From Betaproteobacteria bacterium (GTDB lineage: Bacteria > Pseudomonadota > Gammaproteobacteria > Burkholderiales > Burkholderiaceae_A), in contig JAGWWC010000007.1 of assembly GCA_018970545.1 (NCBI GenBank), positions 1 through 46,217 of the forward strand: a stretch of DNA of 46,217 nucleotides, given 5' to 3'. The notes beneath the pieces are model-generated. The model was not told the origin of the DNA, did no database searches, and saw only the letters and a list, made by a program, of their open reading frames with translations. Each line of letters starts with the position of its first letter. The stretch's first letter is position 1. The translations under genes were made by a program, and so were the position numbers. Of the stretch, positions 18,847 through 26,468 are shown in pieces.

Positions 18847-19554
18847 TCAGTCAAAAGAAGGGATAACGGGGCTCATTCCATGGGCGCGTATCACGCAAGC
18901 GGCCTGAACTGAGGCAATAAAATCGAGTATTTGATGGGCCCGAGCACTGCGCGCGTCGTCGCGATCGCCTTGACCGAGCCCGCCAGAAAAAATGGTCTCG
19001 ATCGCGGCCGATTCCGGCAGTGGACCCACCACGGTGACGCCAGGATGCCCGAGAAATTCCGAACGCTGCTGAAAACCGATCGCCGCCCTTCCCTCGGAAA
19101 CGAGCTGCCCCACCGGCACACCTGCGGGTGCCAAGACCAGCCGCGGCTTGAGTTCCGCCGACAGGCCCCAGCGCTCAAAGAGCGCCAAAAGTGCAGAGCC
19201 ACTCGGACCTGTGGAATAACCAATGCTCTCGGCCGCACGGACGGCGCTCTTTAAGGCCGCTTCGGTATTGATGATCGGCGTAGGGCTGCCCGCAGCAACC
19301 GCAAGCACCACTTCGCTTCGCATGAGCGGGCGCCGACTGCCGGAAAGCAAGCACCCATCTGACTCAAGACTTGCCAATGCATCGTCCGCGAGAAAGACCA
19401 AGTCAAACCGCTCGCCTGCGCGGACCCTCTTTGCCGCTTCAACGCCGCCCAATGATTCGACCACCAGCAGGCAATCGAGATGTGAGGCGCACTGTGTAGC
19501 CAACTCAGCCAGAATCTGCCGCGTGGCCATGGACGAGATCGCAGTCAGATTCAC
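18847..19554 (-). CDS. ModA-like substrate-binding-fold protein without signal peptide
   Basis: A 235-residue protein with the type 2 periplasmic-binding fold of the ModA group. The stretch RFDLVFLADDALASLESDG and the MRSEVVLAVAAGSP strand match ModA-like proteins. Unlike transport proteins, it begins MNLTAISSMATRQIL, directly at the first beta strand of the mature fold, with no leader and no upstream open codons that could supply one. The start is a GTG (19554) that overlaps the TGA of the reductase gene, so it is fixed by coupling. It should therefore be cytoplasmic, and no permease or ATPase is nearby. It may bind a pathway metabolite as a sensor or chaperone; this is inference. Confidence 0.75.
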   Translation of the reverse strand: MNLTAISSMATRQILAELATQCASHLDCLLVVESLGGVEAAKRVRAGERFDLVFLADDALASLESDGCLLSGSRRPLMRSEVVLAVAAGSPTPIINTEAALKSAVRAAESIGYSTGPSGSALLALFERWGLSAELKPRLVLAPAGVPVGQLVSEGRAAIGFQQRSEFLGHPGVTVVGPLPESAAIETIFSGGLGQGDRDDARSARAHQILDFIASVQAACVIRAHGMSPVIPSFD

Positions 19555-20783
19555 GCCGATACACCATCGCGCTGAAAAAGCTGATTGAGTAAAAACGACT
19601 CATCTGCAGCCTGCTGCGGCGTTACGGCCACACGCTGATCCAGCAGGCGGCGCCCAGCCATGTGGTCCTGCGGCCGGTTAAGGCTATCAATGCCGATCAG
19701 TTGCTCGCCGGCAAAATAAAAGATTGAACATTTATAGGCGGTCGTATCGCCGCGGATCGCCGTGCGCTCATGACCCCGCGATGTGCCCACCATTTGTAGT
19801 TTTACATCGTACTGATCCGACCAGAACCAGGGAGCGGCGGTAAAAGGCCGCTCTCTATTCATGATGGATGCTGCACAGGATTTTGCCTGCTCGATCGCAT
19901 TCTGAACTGATTCAAGCCGCCTAAAGTCACCATTTTCAAGCCGTGTCGCTGTGCAATCGCCACAGGCAAAAATAAATGGGTCAGAGGTTCGGCCACCAGA
20001 ATCAATAATGACTCCAGATGCACACGAAATACCTGCAGCCTCGGCAAGCTCCTGATTGGGAAGGATGCCGATTCCCATCACTATAAGATCAGCACTCACG
20101 CTGCTGCCATCGCTCAGTGTGACGCCCGATACCTTGCCACCGGTCGAAGTGAATCCCGCCACACTGGACCCAAGCCGCAGCACAACCCCCTGCTCGGTAT
20201 GAAGTCGAGCATAAATCTCCGAGACCTCAGCGGAGACCGCCCTTGCCATCAGGCGATTCGCCGCCTCAATGACGGTGACGGATTTGCCTTTTTTTCTTGC
20301 CACCGCTGCGAACTCGAGGCCGATAAATCCGCCGCCAATCACAGCGATGTTGTGAGCGGTCGCCATCGCTTCGCTGATCCGGGTGCAATCCTCAAGCGTG
20401 CGTAATTGAAAGACGCCGTGCAAATCAGCACCCGGCAGCTGCCGAGCCCGGGCGCCCGTGGCCAGCACAAGGCGGTGGTACGGCAGACTGCTGCCATGAC
20501 TGAAATGAAGCGTCTTCTCGGCAGGATCAATACGCATAACCCGACTGCTTTTGCGCAGGGTAATGGCCTTGCGCTCAAGGGCCTCCGGTCCGCGCATGGT
20601 GAGTTGCTCCACGGTGGACTCACCCAATAAATATGCTTTCGAGAGCGGTGGGCGGTGATAGGGAGCGTAGGGCTCATCTCCCAACAAAATTAGATCGCCC
20701 TGCCAGCCTTCAGCCCGCAGCGCCTCTGCAGTCTGCAGGCCGGCCTGGCCCGCACCGATAATGACAATGGGGTGGTTCCTCAC
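19551..20783 (-). CDS. FAD/NAD(P)H-dependent ferredoxin reductase (putidaredoxin-reductase type)
   Basis: A 410-residue flavoprotein of the class I P450/dioxygenase reductase family. The FAD-binding motif IIGAGQAGLQTAEALRAEG is at the N-terminus, the NAD(P)H-binding motif VIGGGFIGLEFAAVARKKG in the middle, and the second FAD motif near FACGDCTATR. A reductase C-terminal dimer domain follows (APWFWSDQYDVKLQMVG), diagnostic of this family. It passes electrons to the ferredoxin encoded 25 nt upstream, and on to the P450. The start is GTG 20783, right at the fold, with a weak ribosome-binding site. Confidence 0.93.
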   Translation of the reverse strand: MRNHPIVIIGAGQAGLQTAEALRAEGWQGDLILLGDEPYAPYHRPPLSKAYLLGESTVEQLTMRGPEALERKAITLRKSSRVMRIDPAEKTLHFSHGSSLPYHRLVLATGARARQLPGADLHGVFQLRTLEDCTRISEAMATAHNIAVIGGGFIGLEFAAVARKKGKSVTVIEAANRLMARAVSAEVSEIYARLHTEQGVVLRLGSSVAGFTSTGGKVSGVTLSDGSSVSADLIVMGIGILPNQELAEAAGISCASGVIIDSGGRTSDPFIFACGDCTATRLENGDFRRLESVQNAIEQAKSCAASIMNRERPFTAAPWFWSDQYDVKLQMVGTSRGHERTAIRGDTTAYKCSIFYFAGEQLIGIDSLNRPQDHMAGRRLLDQRVAVTPQQAADESFLLNQLFQRDGVSA

Positions 20784-20808
20784 TTCGCGGCGATAAACGG
20801 CTTCTAAT

Positions 20809-21129
20809 TTAGATCTGTGCCTCGGGAAATCTCACTACCAAGCCCGCGAGGTCTTCCGACATTTTGATTTGGCAGGATAAACGGCTGTTGGCACGGATCT
20901 CGGCAACGGCGTTTTGCAGCATGTCACGTTCGCCTTGCTCGGCGGCCGGTACCTGACTGGCGTGAGACTCAACATAGCAATGGCAGGTCGCGCAGGCGCA
21001 TGACCCGCCACACTCTGCTTCAATGCCTTCAACACCATTACTTGTTGCGGCTTGCATGAGACTCCAGCCAACTGGGACATCAATCACGACCTCATTTCCG
21101 GACGGCTCGATGTACGTTACTTTTGGCAT
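20809..21129 (-). CDS. [2Fe-2S] ferredoxin (putidaredoxin/adrenodoxin type)
   Basis: A 106-residue vertebrate-type ferredoxin. The cluster ligands lie in ECGGSCACATC (Cys-X5-Cys-X2-Cys) and the fourth Cys in RLSCQIKM near residue 88. The N-terminal strand PKVTYIEPSGNEVVIDV is typical. It lies 20 nt downstream of the P450 and 25 nt upstream of the reductase, so the three genes make a complete class I P450 electron chain. An additional Cys (HCYV) follows the third ligand. Confidence 0.95.
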   Translation of the reverse strand: MPKVTYIEPSGNEVVIDVPVGWSLMQAATSNGVEGIEAECGGSCACATCHCYVESHASQVPAAEQGERDMLQNAVAEIRANSRLSCQIKMSEDLAGLVVRFPEAQI

Positions 21130-21149
21130 GACCGCTCCTTCGTTAGCTC

Positions 21150-22316
21150 TTAATGAATTTTGACCAGATCTAACCGCATCGGACTACGGAAGGTCGAAGA
21201 CGGTATCCACGGCAGTTGGTCCGCAGCCCTTCGATAGTCCGGAACAATCTTGTGAAACTCCTCCATCGCAGTCTTCACCGCCAATCGGGCAATCATGGTT
21301 CCGAGGCAGGCGTGCACGCCGCCGCCAAAGCCCAGATGGCCCCGGGGCTTGCGGCCAAGATCATAGACATCCGCATTCGGAAACTGACGTTCATCGCGAT
21401 TGCCGGAGCCATAGGCCAAGCAGACAAAGTCGCCGGCTTTCATCTTCTGGCCGTGCAGCTCAAGATCTTTCTGTAGGCAGCGACGAAATCGCTGAGCAGA
21501 GGTATTAAAGCGCAGGGATTCTTCGATAGCATCGGGCAATAGGGCCGGGTTGGCCACGCACTGTCGCCGTGCCTCTGGATGATCGGCCAAGTTGTAGACA
21601 AACATCGACATGAATCCTGCCAAGGACTCCACCCCTGCCATGATCAAGGTGGTAGTAGTCAGCAGCACCTCACGCTCATCAAGCCGATCGCCATCAATCT
21701 CAGCCATCGAGAACTGCGAAATCAAATCGTCCTGAGGATTTTTTCTTCGATCAGCAATGACCTGGGCGGCGTAATCCTGCATCCACTGATAAGCGGCGAG
21801 ATGCTCGGGTCCTTTGGTGCGCGTTGCAGGATCCGACTGAACCATCAACACGGCCTTCTCACGCGCTGTGGCCTCATCGCCGGCTGGCAAGCCCAGCACC
21901 GCCCACAGAACCTTCACTGTAAATTGCGAGGAAAAATCACTAATGAAGTCAAACTGATCCTGATCCGCCAGAGGCTCAACCACCGAACGGGCAATCTCAC
22001 GAATCGGACCAGAGAGGCTCTCGAGATTGCGACGCATAAACGCGTGCTGAATCAGTCCCCGCAGCCGATCGTGGCGCGGGGGATCGGTCGTGCCCAGCGT
22101 ATTACCCGCGCGATTGGGCAATTCAGTCATCAAATTACCCTTTGCCGAGGAGAACGTCTGCCAGTCGTTTAACGCTGTAACGATGTCCGCATATCGGGAA
22201 AGGATCCACATATTGGCCTCCTGACTCCAGAAGGCGGGATAGTTATCTCGAAGCGTCTTATAAAACGGGAACGGGTCCGCGTCCACCGCTGGCGAATAGG
22301 GGTCGAAGCTAAACAT
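21150..22316 (-). CDS. Cytochrome P450 (class I)
   Basis: A 388-residue soluble bacterial P450. The haem-thiolate loop is FGGGVHACLG with C337; the K-helix ExxR is E266-R269; the DPPRHDRLR segment that follows helix B' is intact. The I-helix oxygen-activation site reads A227-G228-V229-E230-S231, so the usual Asp/Glu-Thr pair is Glu-Ser here. ATG 22316 has AGGAG seven bases upstream; the frame to 22343 is a non-preferred extension. It lies 23 nt after the MFS gene and directly before its ferredoxin and reductase, in line with the protocatechuate cleavage genes. O-demethylation or hydroxylation of a benzoate to give protocatechuate is the context-based guess. Confidence 0.93.
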   Translation of the reverse strand: MFSFDPYSPAVDADPFPFYKTLRDNYPAFWSQEANMWILSRYADIVTALNDWQTFSSAKGNLMTELPNRAGNTLGTTDPPRHDRLRGLIQHAFMRRNLESLSGPIREIARSVVEPLADQDQFDFISDFSSQFTVKVLWAVLGLPAGDEATAREKAVLMVQSDPATRTKGPEHLAAYQWMQDYAAQVIADRRKNPQDDLISQFSMAEIDGDRLDEREVLLTTTTLIMAGVESLAGFMSMFVYNLADHPEARRQCVANPALLPDAIEESLRFNTSAQRFRRCLQKDLELHGQKMKAGDFVCLAYGSGNRDERQFPNADVYDLGRKPRGHLGFGGGVHACLGTMIARLAVKTAMEEFHKIVPDYRRAADQLPWIPSSTFRSPMRLDLVKIH

Positions 22317-22339
22317 GACAGGCTCCTCTGATAACCCCC

Positions 22340-23569
22340 TCATTGTACTTTTTCGTCTGCAAGGACCATCCGGGGCAGCACCATCCGGACAGCGATCACC
22401 AACAAAAAGCCCCAGAAGCCAATGCCCCAGAGGTAGCCGTCCATACCCTGATCCAGCGAGGTCGACAGGTACAAGCCTGTTGCCACCGCGGCAAATGCCA
22501 TCAGCATGCCCATCAGCGATGACGCTGTCCCCGCCATTTCGGGAAACCGCCCTGGCGCAGCCGCGTTACTGCAAGGCTGATGAAATCCGTGGGCAAGTCC
22601 GTAGAGCATTTGAAGACATAAAGTGAAAAAGAACGACTGCATTTGGAAAAGCACGAAAATCACTGCAGTCACTGCAATTAACAGCGATATCCATGAGGCG
22701 AGCCGAACAGTGCCGAGTAGCCCATATCGGGCAATCCATCGGCGACAGACGAGCGTACCCAGCAAATAGCTGAGCGAGCCGGCGGCAATCACGGCGCCAA
22801 ACGTCGATGCGGAAACCTCCAGGACCTGAAGGAAAACAAATGGGCCGCCTGAGAGGATTAAGAATAACCCCCCATACGTGCTCATCGCCACCAAAGACCA
22901 AGACAGAAATTCCGAATGACTCAGGATTTTTTTATAGTTGCGCCACAAGCTCGGCCATTGCGTAGCCTTGGCATTGCGATGGTAAAGCGTCTCCGGGACA
23001 AACCACCAAACCATCAATAAGCACATCATCCCTACAGAAGCAATCGCAAACTGATTCGATCGCCAGCCGAAGATGTCGGTAAGAAATCCACCAAATAGCG
23101 GGCTTGCTATAGCAAAAAGGCCAAGGCCAGATAAGCCACGGGCAAGCACCTGCGCACCGTCTCTCACCTCGTAGAGATCTCTCACCATGGCACGTGCGCA
23201 GACGACCGAAGCGCCTAACGCCGCTCCCTGAAGCACTCGCGTCAAGAGCAGCGTCTCCATTTGTTGGGTGATGGCGCCCCAGATTCCGCTAACAAAAAAT
23301 AGCGCCAATCCCCAAAGCAATATGGGGCGCCTTCCAAAACGATCCGATAACGCGCCCCATAGAAGCTGTCCGAAGCCGAAAGAGATCATGACGCCAAACA
23401 TCGTCGCCTGAACCTGTATCGCCGACGCAGCAAACTCCTGTCGTATTACGGGCATTGCAGGAATAAATAGATCAGTCAAAACCGGCTGCAAACCCAACAA
23501 GAAGGCAAGGAAGATCGCGACCTGAAGTGGACCTAAAAAGTTTTTAGATTTAACGAGATTTCCCCACAA
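22340..23569 (-). CDS. MFS transporter (Bcr/CflA-like)
   Basis: A 409-residue, 12-segment major facilitator. Motif A is WGALSDRFGRRPILLWG after TM2, and TM1 contains VLTDLFIPAMPVIRQEF as in the Bcr/CflA drug-resistance group. The start is a TTG at 23569, 8 nt after the IclR stop with AAGG in front; the first ATG (residue 39) would remove TM1. Embedded in a catabolic operon, it may import an aromatic acid or export a toxic intermediate. The sequence does not decide between these. Confidence 0.85.
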   Translation of the reverse strand: MWGNLVKSKNFLGPLQVAIFLAFLLGLQPVLTDLFIPAMPVIRQEFAASAIQVQATMFGVMISFGFGQLLWGALSDRFGRRPILLWGLALFFVSGIWGAITQQMETLLLTRVLQGAALGASVVCARAMVRDLYEVRDGAQVLARGLSGLGLFAIASPLFGGFLTDIFGWRSNQFAIASVGMMCLLMVWWFVPETLYHRNAKATQWPSLWRNYKKILSHSEFLSWSLVAMSTYGGLFLILSGGPFVFLQVLEVSASTFGAVIAAGSLSYLLGTLVCRRWIARYGLLGTVRLASWISLLIAVTAVIFVLFQMQSFFFTLCLQMLYGLAHGFHQPCSNAAAPGRFPEMAGTASSLMGMLMAFAAVATGLYLSTSLDQGMDGYLWGIGFWGFLLVIAVRMVLPRMVLADEKVQ

Positions 23570-23577
23570 AACAGGCC

Positions 23578-24375
23578 TTAGGCTACCGATTGATTCGCAT
23601 TAAAGCCAAGTCGATGTGAAACTTGGTTCGCGGCACTCTTCAGGGCCCTTGCAATCGGGCCGTCAATAGCAACCGAAAAATTCTCTGCGGGCCCAAGGGC
23701 CGTAATCGCTAGTGCCAACGCTCCAAACTGATCAAAAACTGCGGCGCTCAATGCGTGAATTCCGGGTATGGGCTGTCCGATGGCTTGCGCTAAACCATCT
23801 TTACGAATTCGTGCAAGCTCAGTCACCGGCACGCCAGTAGCGACCACTTTTTCATCAGCGATCCGATCACCAAGCGCACCGACTCTCAAAGCATGCAACT
23901 TTTCTGGGGGCATAAAGGCTGCGAAAATTTTTCCAGTGGCGGTGCGATTCACCGACATGACGGTACCGACCCGCATATTGACGTGAATCGGCTGGTGTGA
24001 CTCAATCATTCGCACAACTGTCGGCCCAAGGTTTCCCCAGACCGCAATCACGACGGATTGCTGAATGCGCTCTGACAACCCCTCCATCAGAGGGCCTGCG
24101 ATTTTTAATGGGTCAAGCTGACGCAGGCAGCTCAATCCAAGCTGCAGCGCTGCAGGGCCCAGCCGATACTGGCCGGAGTCGCGCTCCTGCTCGATGAGAC
24201 CGAGCCGGCCAAAACTAACGAGATAGGGGTGGGCCTTCGAGGGTGTCATCTCAGCAGCCTGCGCGAGCTCCTTTAAGCTCATCGGGCCAGACTGAAGGGC
24301 AAGCGCCTTCAGCAGTCGGCCGCCGATTTCGATGGACTGAATCGAGCGCTGATTTTCGAGGTCACTGGCTGGCAT
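23578..24375 (-). CDS. IclR-family transcriptional regulator
   Basis: A 265-residue regulator with an N-terminal winged helix (residues about 15-75; MSLKELAQAAEMTPSKAHPY is the HTH) and a C-terminal IclR effector domain (from about 95; FSVAIDGPI near the end). IclR proteins commonly respond to aromatic acids or their ring-fission products. ATG 24375 lies 2 nt after the fumarylacetoacetase stop (TGA-CC-ATG), so the regulator is inside the operon it probably controls. The frame to 24450 overlaps the preceding gene and is not preferred. No partner operator could be assigned with confidence. Confidence 0.88.
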   Translation of the reverse strand: MPASDLENQRSIQSIEIGGRLLKALALQSGPMSLKELAQAAEMTPSKAHPYLVSFGRLGLIEQERDSGQYRLGPAALQLGLSCLRQLDPLKIAGPLMEGLSERIQQSVVIAVWGNLGPTVVRMIESHQPIHVNMRVGTVMSVNRTATGKIFAAFMPPEKLHALRVGALGDRIADEKVVATGVPVTELARIRKDGLAQAIGQPIPGIHALSAAVFDQFGALALAITALGPAENFSVAIDGPIARALKSAANQVSHRLGFNANQSVA

Positions 24376-24377
24376 GG

Positions 24378-25667
24378 TCAACGCAGCGCCGACTGAATCC
24401 AGCCAACGCACTCCCCCAGCCCAATACGGACGGCATCCGGGGACTCGCAATACGCCTTTAGGACAACAACATCGCCGTCCTCCAGGAAGGTTCGCGTCTC
24501 GCCATTGGCCAGCATGACGGGGGCCTTCCCGCCTGCCGTCAGTTCCAACAAAGAGCCCGCCTCAGAAGGCTTGGGTCCGGACATCGTGCCACTGCCCAGC
24601 AGATCACCAGCCTGCAGATTGCAGCCATTGCTGGTGTGATGGGTCAGCATCTGCGCAAATGTCCAGTAGGCATATCGCAGATTGCTCACCGAGAGCTGCT
24701 GCGGCGGCTGTCCTGCCGCTCGCATTTTTGCGGTCTGAAGCAAAAACTCCAGTGTCATATTGATTCCACCCTGGCTGCGATCTTCGGGGCTGCTGATATA
24801 AGGCAGCGGCGGTGGATCGTCGGCAGGCCGCTGGGTTGGAACACGAAACGGCGCAAGGGCCTCCATCGTGACAATCCAAGGAGAGATCGTCGATGCAAAG
24901 TTTTTTGCAAGAAATGGGCCCAGCGGCTGATACTCCCAGGCCTGGATATCACGGGCCGACCAATCGTTAAGAATGCAAAGGCCAAATAAATGATCCTCCG
25001 CATTGGTCATCGAAACCGGCTGACCCAGCATGTTCTCGGCACCAATGAATGCACCGACCTCGAGCTCTATATCCAATCGCCGGCATGCGCCGAACTCAGG
25101 CGGCTGGCCGTCGGCGGCGGCTTTGATCTGGCCCGTCGGCCGGACAATCTGCTGGCCACTTACGCCGATCGATGATCCGCGGCCGTGATAGCCAATCGGT
25201 ACCCACTTATAGTTCGGCAGCAAGGGGGCATCAGGCCGAAAGAGTTTTCCGACTGCCGTGGCATGATGGATTGACGCATAAAAGTCTGTGTAATCACCAA
25301 TTCGGCAAGGCAGCTGCATCTGAACATCGGATTGCGGCACCAAGGCAGCCTTTAATCTCGAGGCCTCGCTTGCATCCGCCCCGAGCCAGCCCGTTAATTG
25401 GTGACGAAACGATTGCCGCACCGATGGGCCCATCGCCATAAAGGCATTTAAATCACCTTGGCGCAGTGGTGCAGGAATCGCCTCGGCCCCAAGAATCTCT
25501 GCCACGCTTGTGAAGTCCAGAATCTGATCGCCGATCGCGACACCGGTCCGAGCCAGCTGCTGAGGCGCGCTGAGCCGAAATGTGCCGTAGGGAAGATTTT
25601 CGATCGGAAAATCATTGCCAGGCCGATTGGCGCTTTCGACCCAGCTGCCCTGGGTTATTTTTCCCAC
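24378..25667 (-). CDS. Fumarylacetoacetase-like beta-diketone hydrolase
   Basis: A 429-residue protein with the full two-domain FahA architecture: an N-terminal SH3-like domain (about 1-115) and a C-terminal FAH catalytic domain. Metal and catalytic segments are visible: DYTDFYASIHHA (Asp ligand and the His/Asp dyad region), DIELEVGAFIG (two Glu ligands) and ILNDWSARDIQAWEYQPLGPFLAKNF (Asp ligand). The classic role is to split fumarylacetoacetate in homogentisate breakdown. No homogentisate dioxygenase or maleylacetoacetate isomerase is adjacent, so here it may hydrolyse another C-C bond. The start is GTG 25667, 15 nt after the VOC stop. Confidence 0.9.
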   Translation of the reverse strand: MGKITQGSWVESANRPGNDFPIENLPYGTFRLSAPQQLARTGVAIGDQILDFTSVAEILGAEAIPAPLRQGDLNAFMAMGPSVRQSFRHQLTGWLGADASEASRLKAALVPQSDVQMQLPCRIGDYTDFYASIHHATAVGKLFRPDAPLLPNYKWVPIGYHGRGSSIGVSGQQIVRPTGQIKAAADGQPPEFGACRRLDIELEVGAFIGAENMLGQPVSMTNAEDHLFGLCILNDWSARDIQAWEYQPLGPFLAKNFASTISPWIVTMEALAPFRVPTQRPADDPPPLPYISSPEDRSQGGINMTLEFLLQTAKMRAAGQPPQQLSVSNLRYAYWTFAQMLTHHTSNGCNLQAGDLLGSGTMSGPKPSEAGSLLELTAGGKAPVMLANGETRTFLEDGDVVVLKAYCESPDAVRIGLGECVGWIQSALR

Positions 25668-25682
25668 GATGTGGTGCCCCAG

Positions 25683-26216
25683 TTATTGAAGAGATCCATC
25701 ATGCATCCAACGGGCATGATCCGGTGCCCGCTTGGTTTGGCTCCACTCGTTGAGCATATCCCACTTCACGCGGTCTAACTCTTGCATCATTTTTGGCGTA
25801 CCGGTGTTCACGGCCAATTCAAGCCGATGACCATTCGGATCGAAGAAATAAATCGACTTAAAAATCGTGTGATTGGTTGGACCCACCACCTCAATACCAT
25901 CACGCTCAAGCCGTTCCTTAACGTTCAGCAGGGTCTCCAGTGTTTCGACTTCCAGCGCCAAGTGCTGCACCCAATTGGGCGTGTTCATGTCGCGTGACAT
26001 TTCGGGGCTATTGGGGAGCTCGAAAAACGCCAGAATATTGCCGCCGCCCGCATCTAAAAATACGTGCATATATGGATCGGGCGCCTTGGTCGAGGGCACC
26101 TCGTTTTCGGCAATGGCCAGCACAAACTCCATCTCCAGATATTTCTGATACCACTGAACCGTCTGCTTGGCATCCTTGCAGCGATACGCGACATGGTGGA
26201 TTTTTGACAGCTTCAT
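25683..26216 (-). CDS. VOC-fold (glyoxalase/dioxygenase superfamily) protein
   Basis: A 177-residue protein with two beta-alpha-beta-beta-beta modules. Four potential metal ligands sit as in glyoxalase I: H8 (KIHHVAYR), E66 (ILAFFELP), H85 (WVQHLALEV) and E133 (NGHRLELAV). An extra helical tail of about 35 residues follows. It is much shorter than two-domain extradiol dioxygenases (about 300 residues), so ring cleavage is possible but unproven; a glyoxalase-like isomerase acting on a ring-fission product is the alternative. GGAGG lies 7 nt before ATG 26216. It is flanked by DUF2783 and the fumarylacetoacetase-like gene. Confidence 0.85.
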   Translation of the reverse strand: MKLSKIHHVAYRCKDAKQTVQWYQKYLEMEFVLAIAENEVPSTKAPDPYMHVFLDAGGGNILAFFELPNSPEMSRDMNTPNWVQHLALEVETLETLLNVKERLERDGIEVVGPTNHTIFKSIYFFDPNGHRLELAVNTGTPKMMQELDRVKWDMLNEWSQTKRAPDHARWMHDGSLQ

Positions 26217-26234
26217 GTGAGTCCTCCGTAAAAT

Positions 26235-26468
26235 TTACGGCTGCGTGACCGATTCGCGGGCGAGCCGAAACGCCTCGCGCAGGACGCGTAAATCGCCGAT
26301 GTGATTGGACAAAAATAAGACCAACTTGGCATTTAATTCATGGCTCTGTGCCTCCGATAGCCCCTCATGAGCCGCGATCAGGGCCTCATAGAAATCGTCT
26401 CCGGGGCTAAAGTCACGAAAGACGGGCCGATCAAACTCCTTGAAATTCGGTTCAGTCATCAGTGGCAT
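26235..26468 (-). CDS. DUF2783 small protein
   Basis: A 77-residue acidic helical protein of the DUF2783 type, with FSPGDDFYEALIAAHEGLS and LNAKLVLFLSNHIGD as its conserved parts. Function is unknown. The family is usually coded beside a FAD aromatic hydroxylase, as here, where the hydroxylase TGA overlaps the start: ATG 26468 lies inside the upstream gene, and ATG 26459 (residue 4) forms a TGATG junction and is equally possible. A small accessory partner of the hydroxylase is a reasonable inference. Confidence 0.8.
   Translation of the reverse strand: MPLMTEPNFKEFDRPVFRDFSPGDDFYEALIAAHEGLSEAQSHELNAKLVLFLSNHIGDLRVLREAFRLARESVTQP

Noticed and set aside
24378-25667. Homogentisate pathway assignment for the fumarylacetoacetase-like gene
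   Set aside because: Homogentisate dioxygenase and maleylacetoacetate isomerase are absent, so the specific pathway was not claimed.
25683-26216. VOC protein called as a classical extradiol dioxygenase
   Set aside because: It is too short for the two-domain enzymes and has a glyoxalase-like four-ligand set, so only the superfamily is named.
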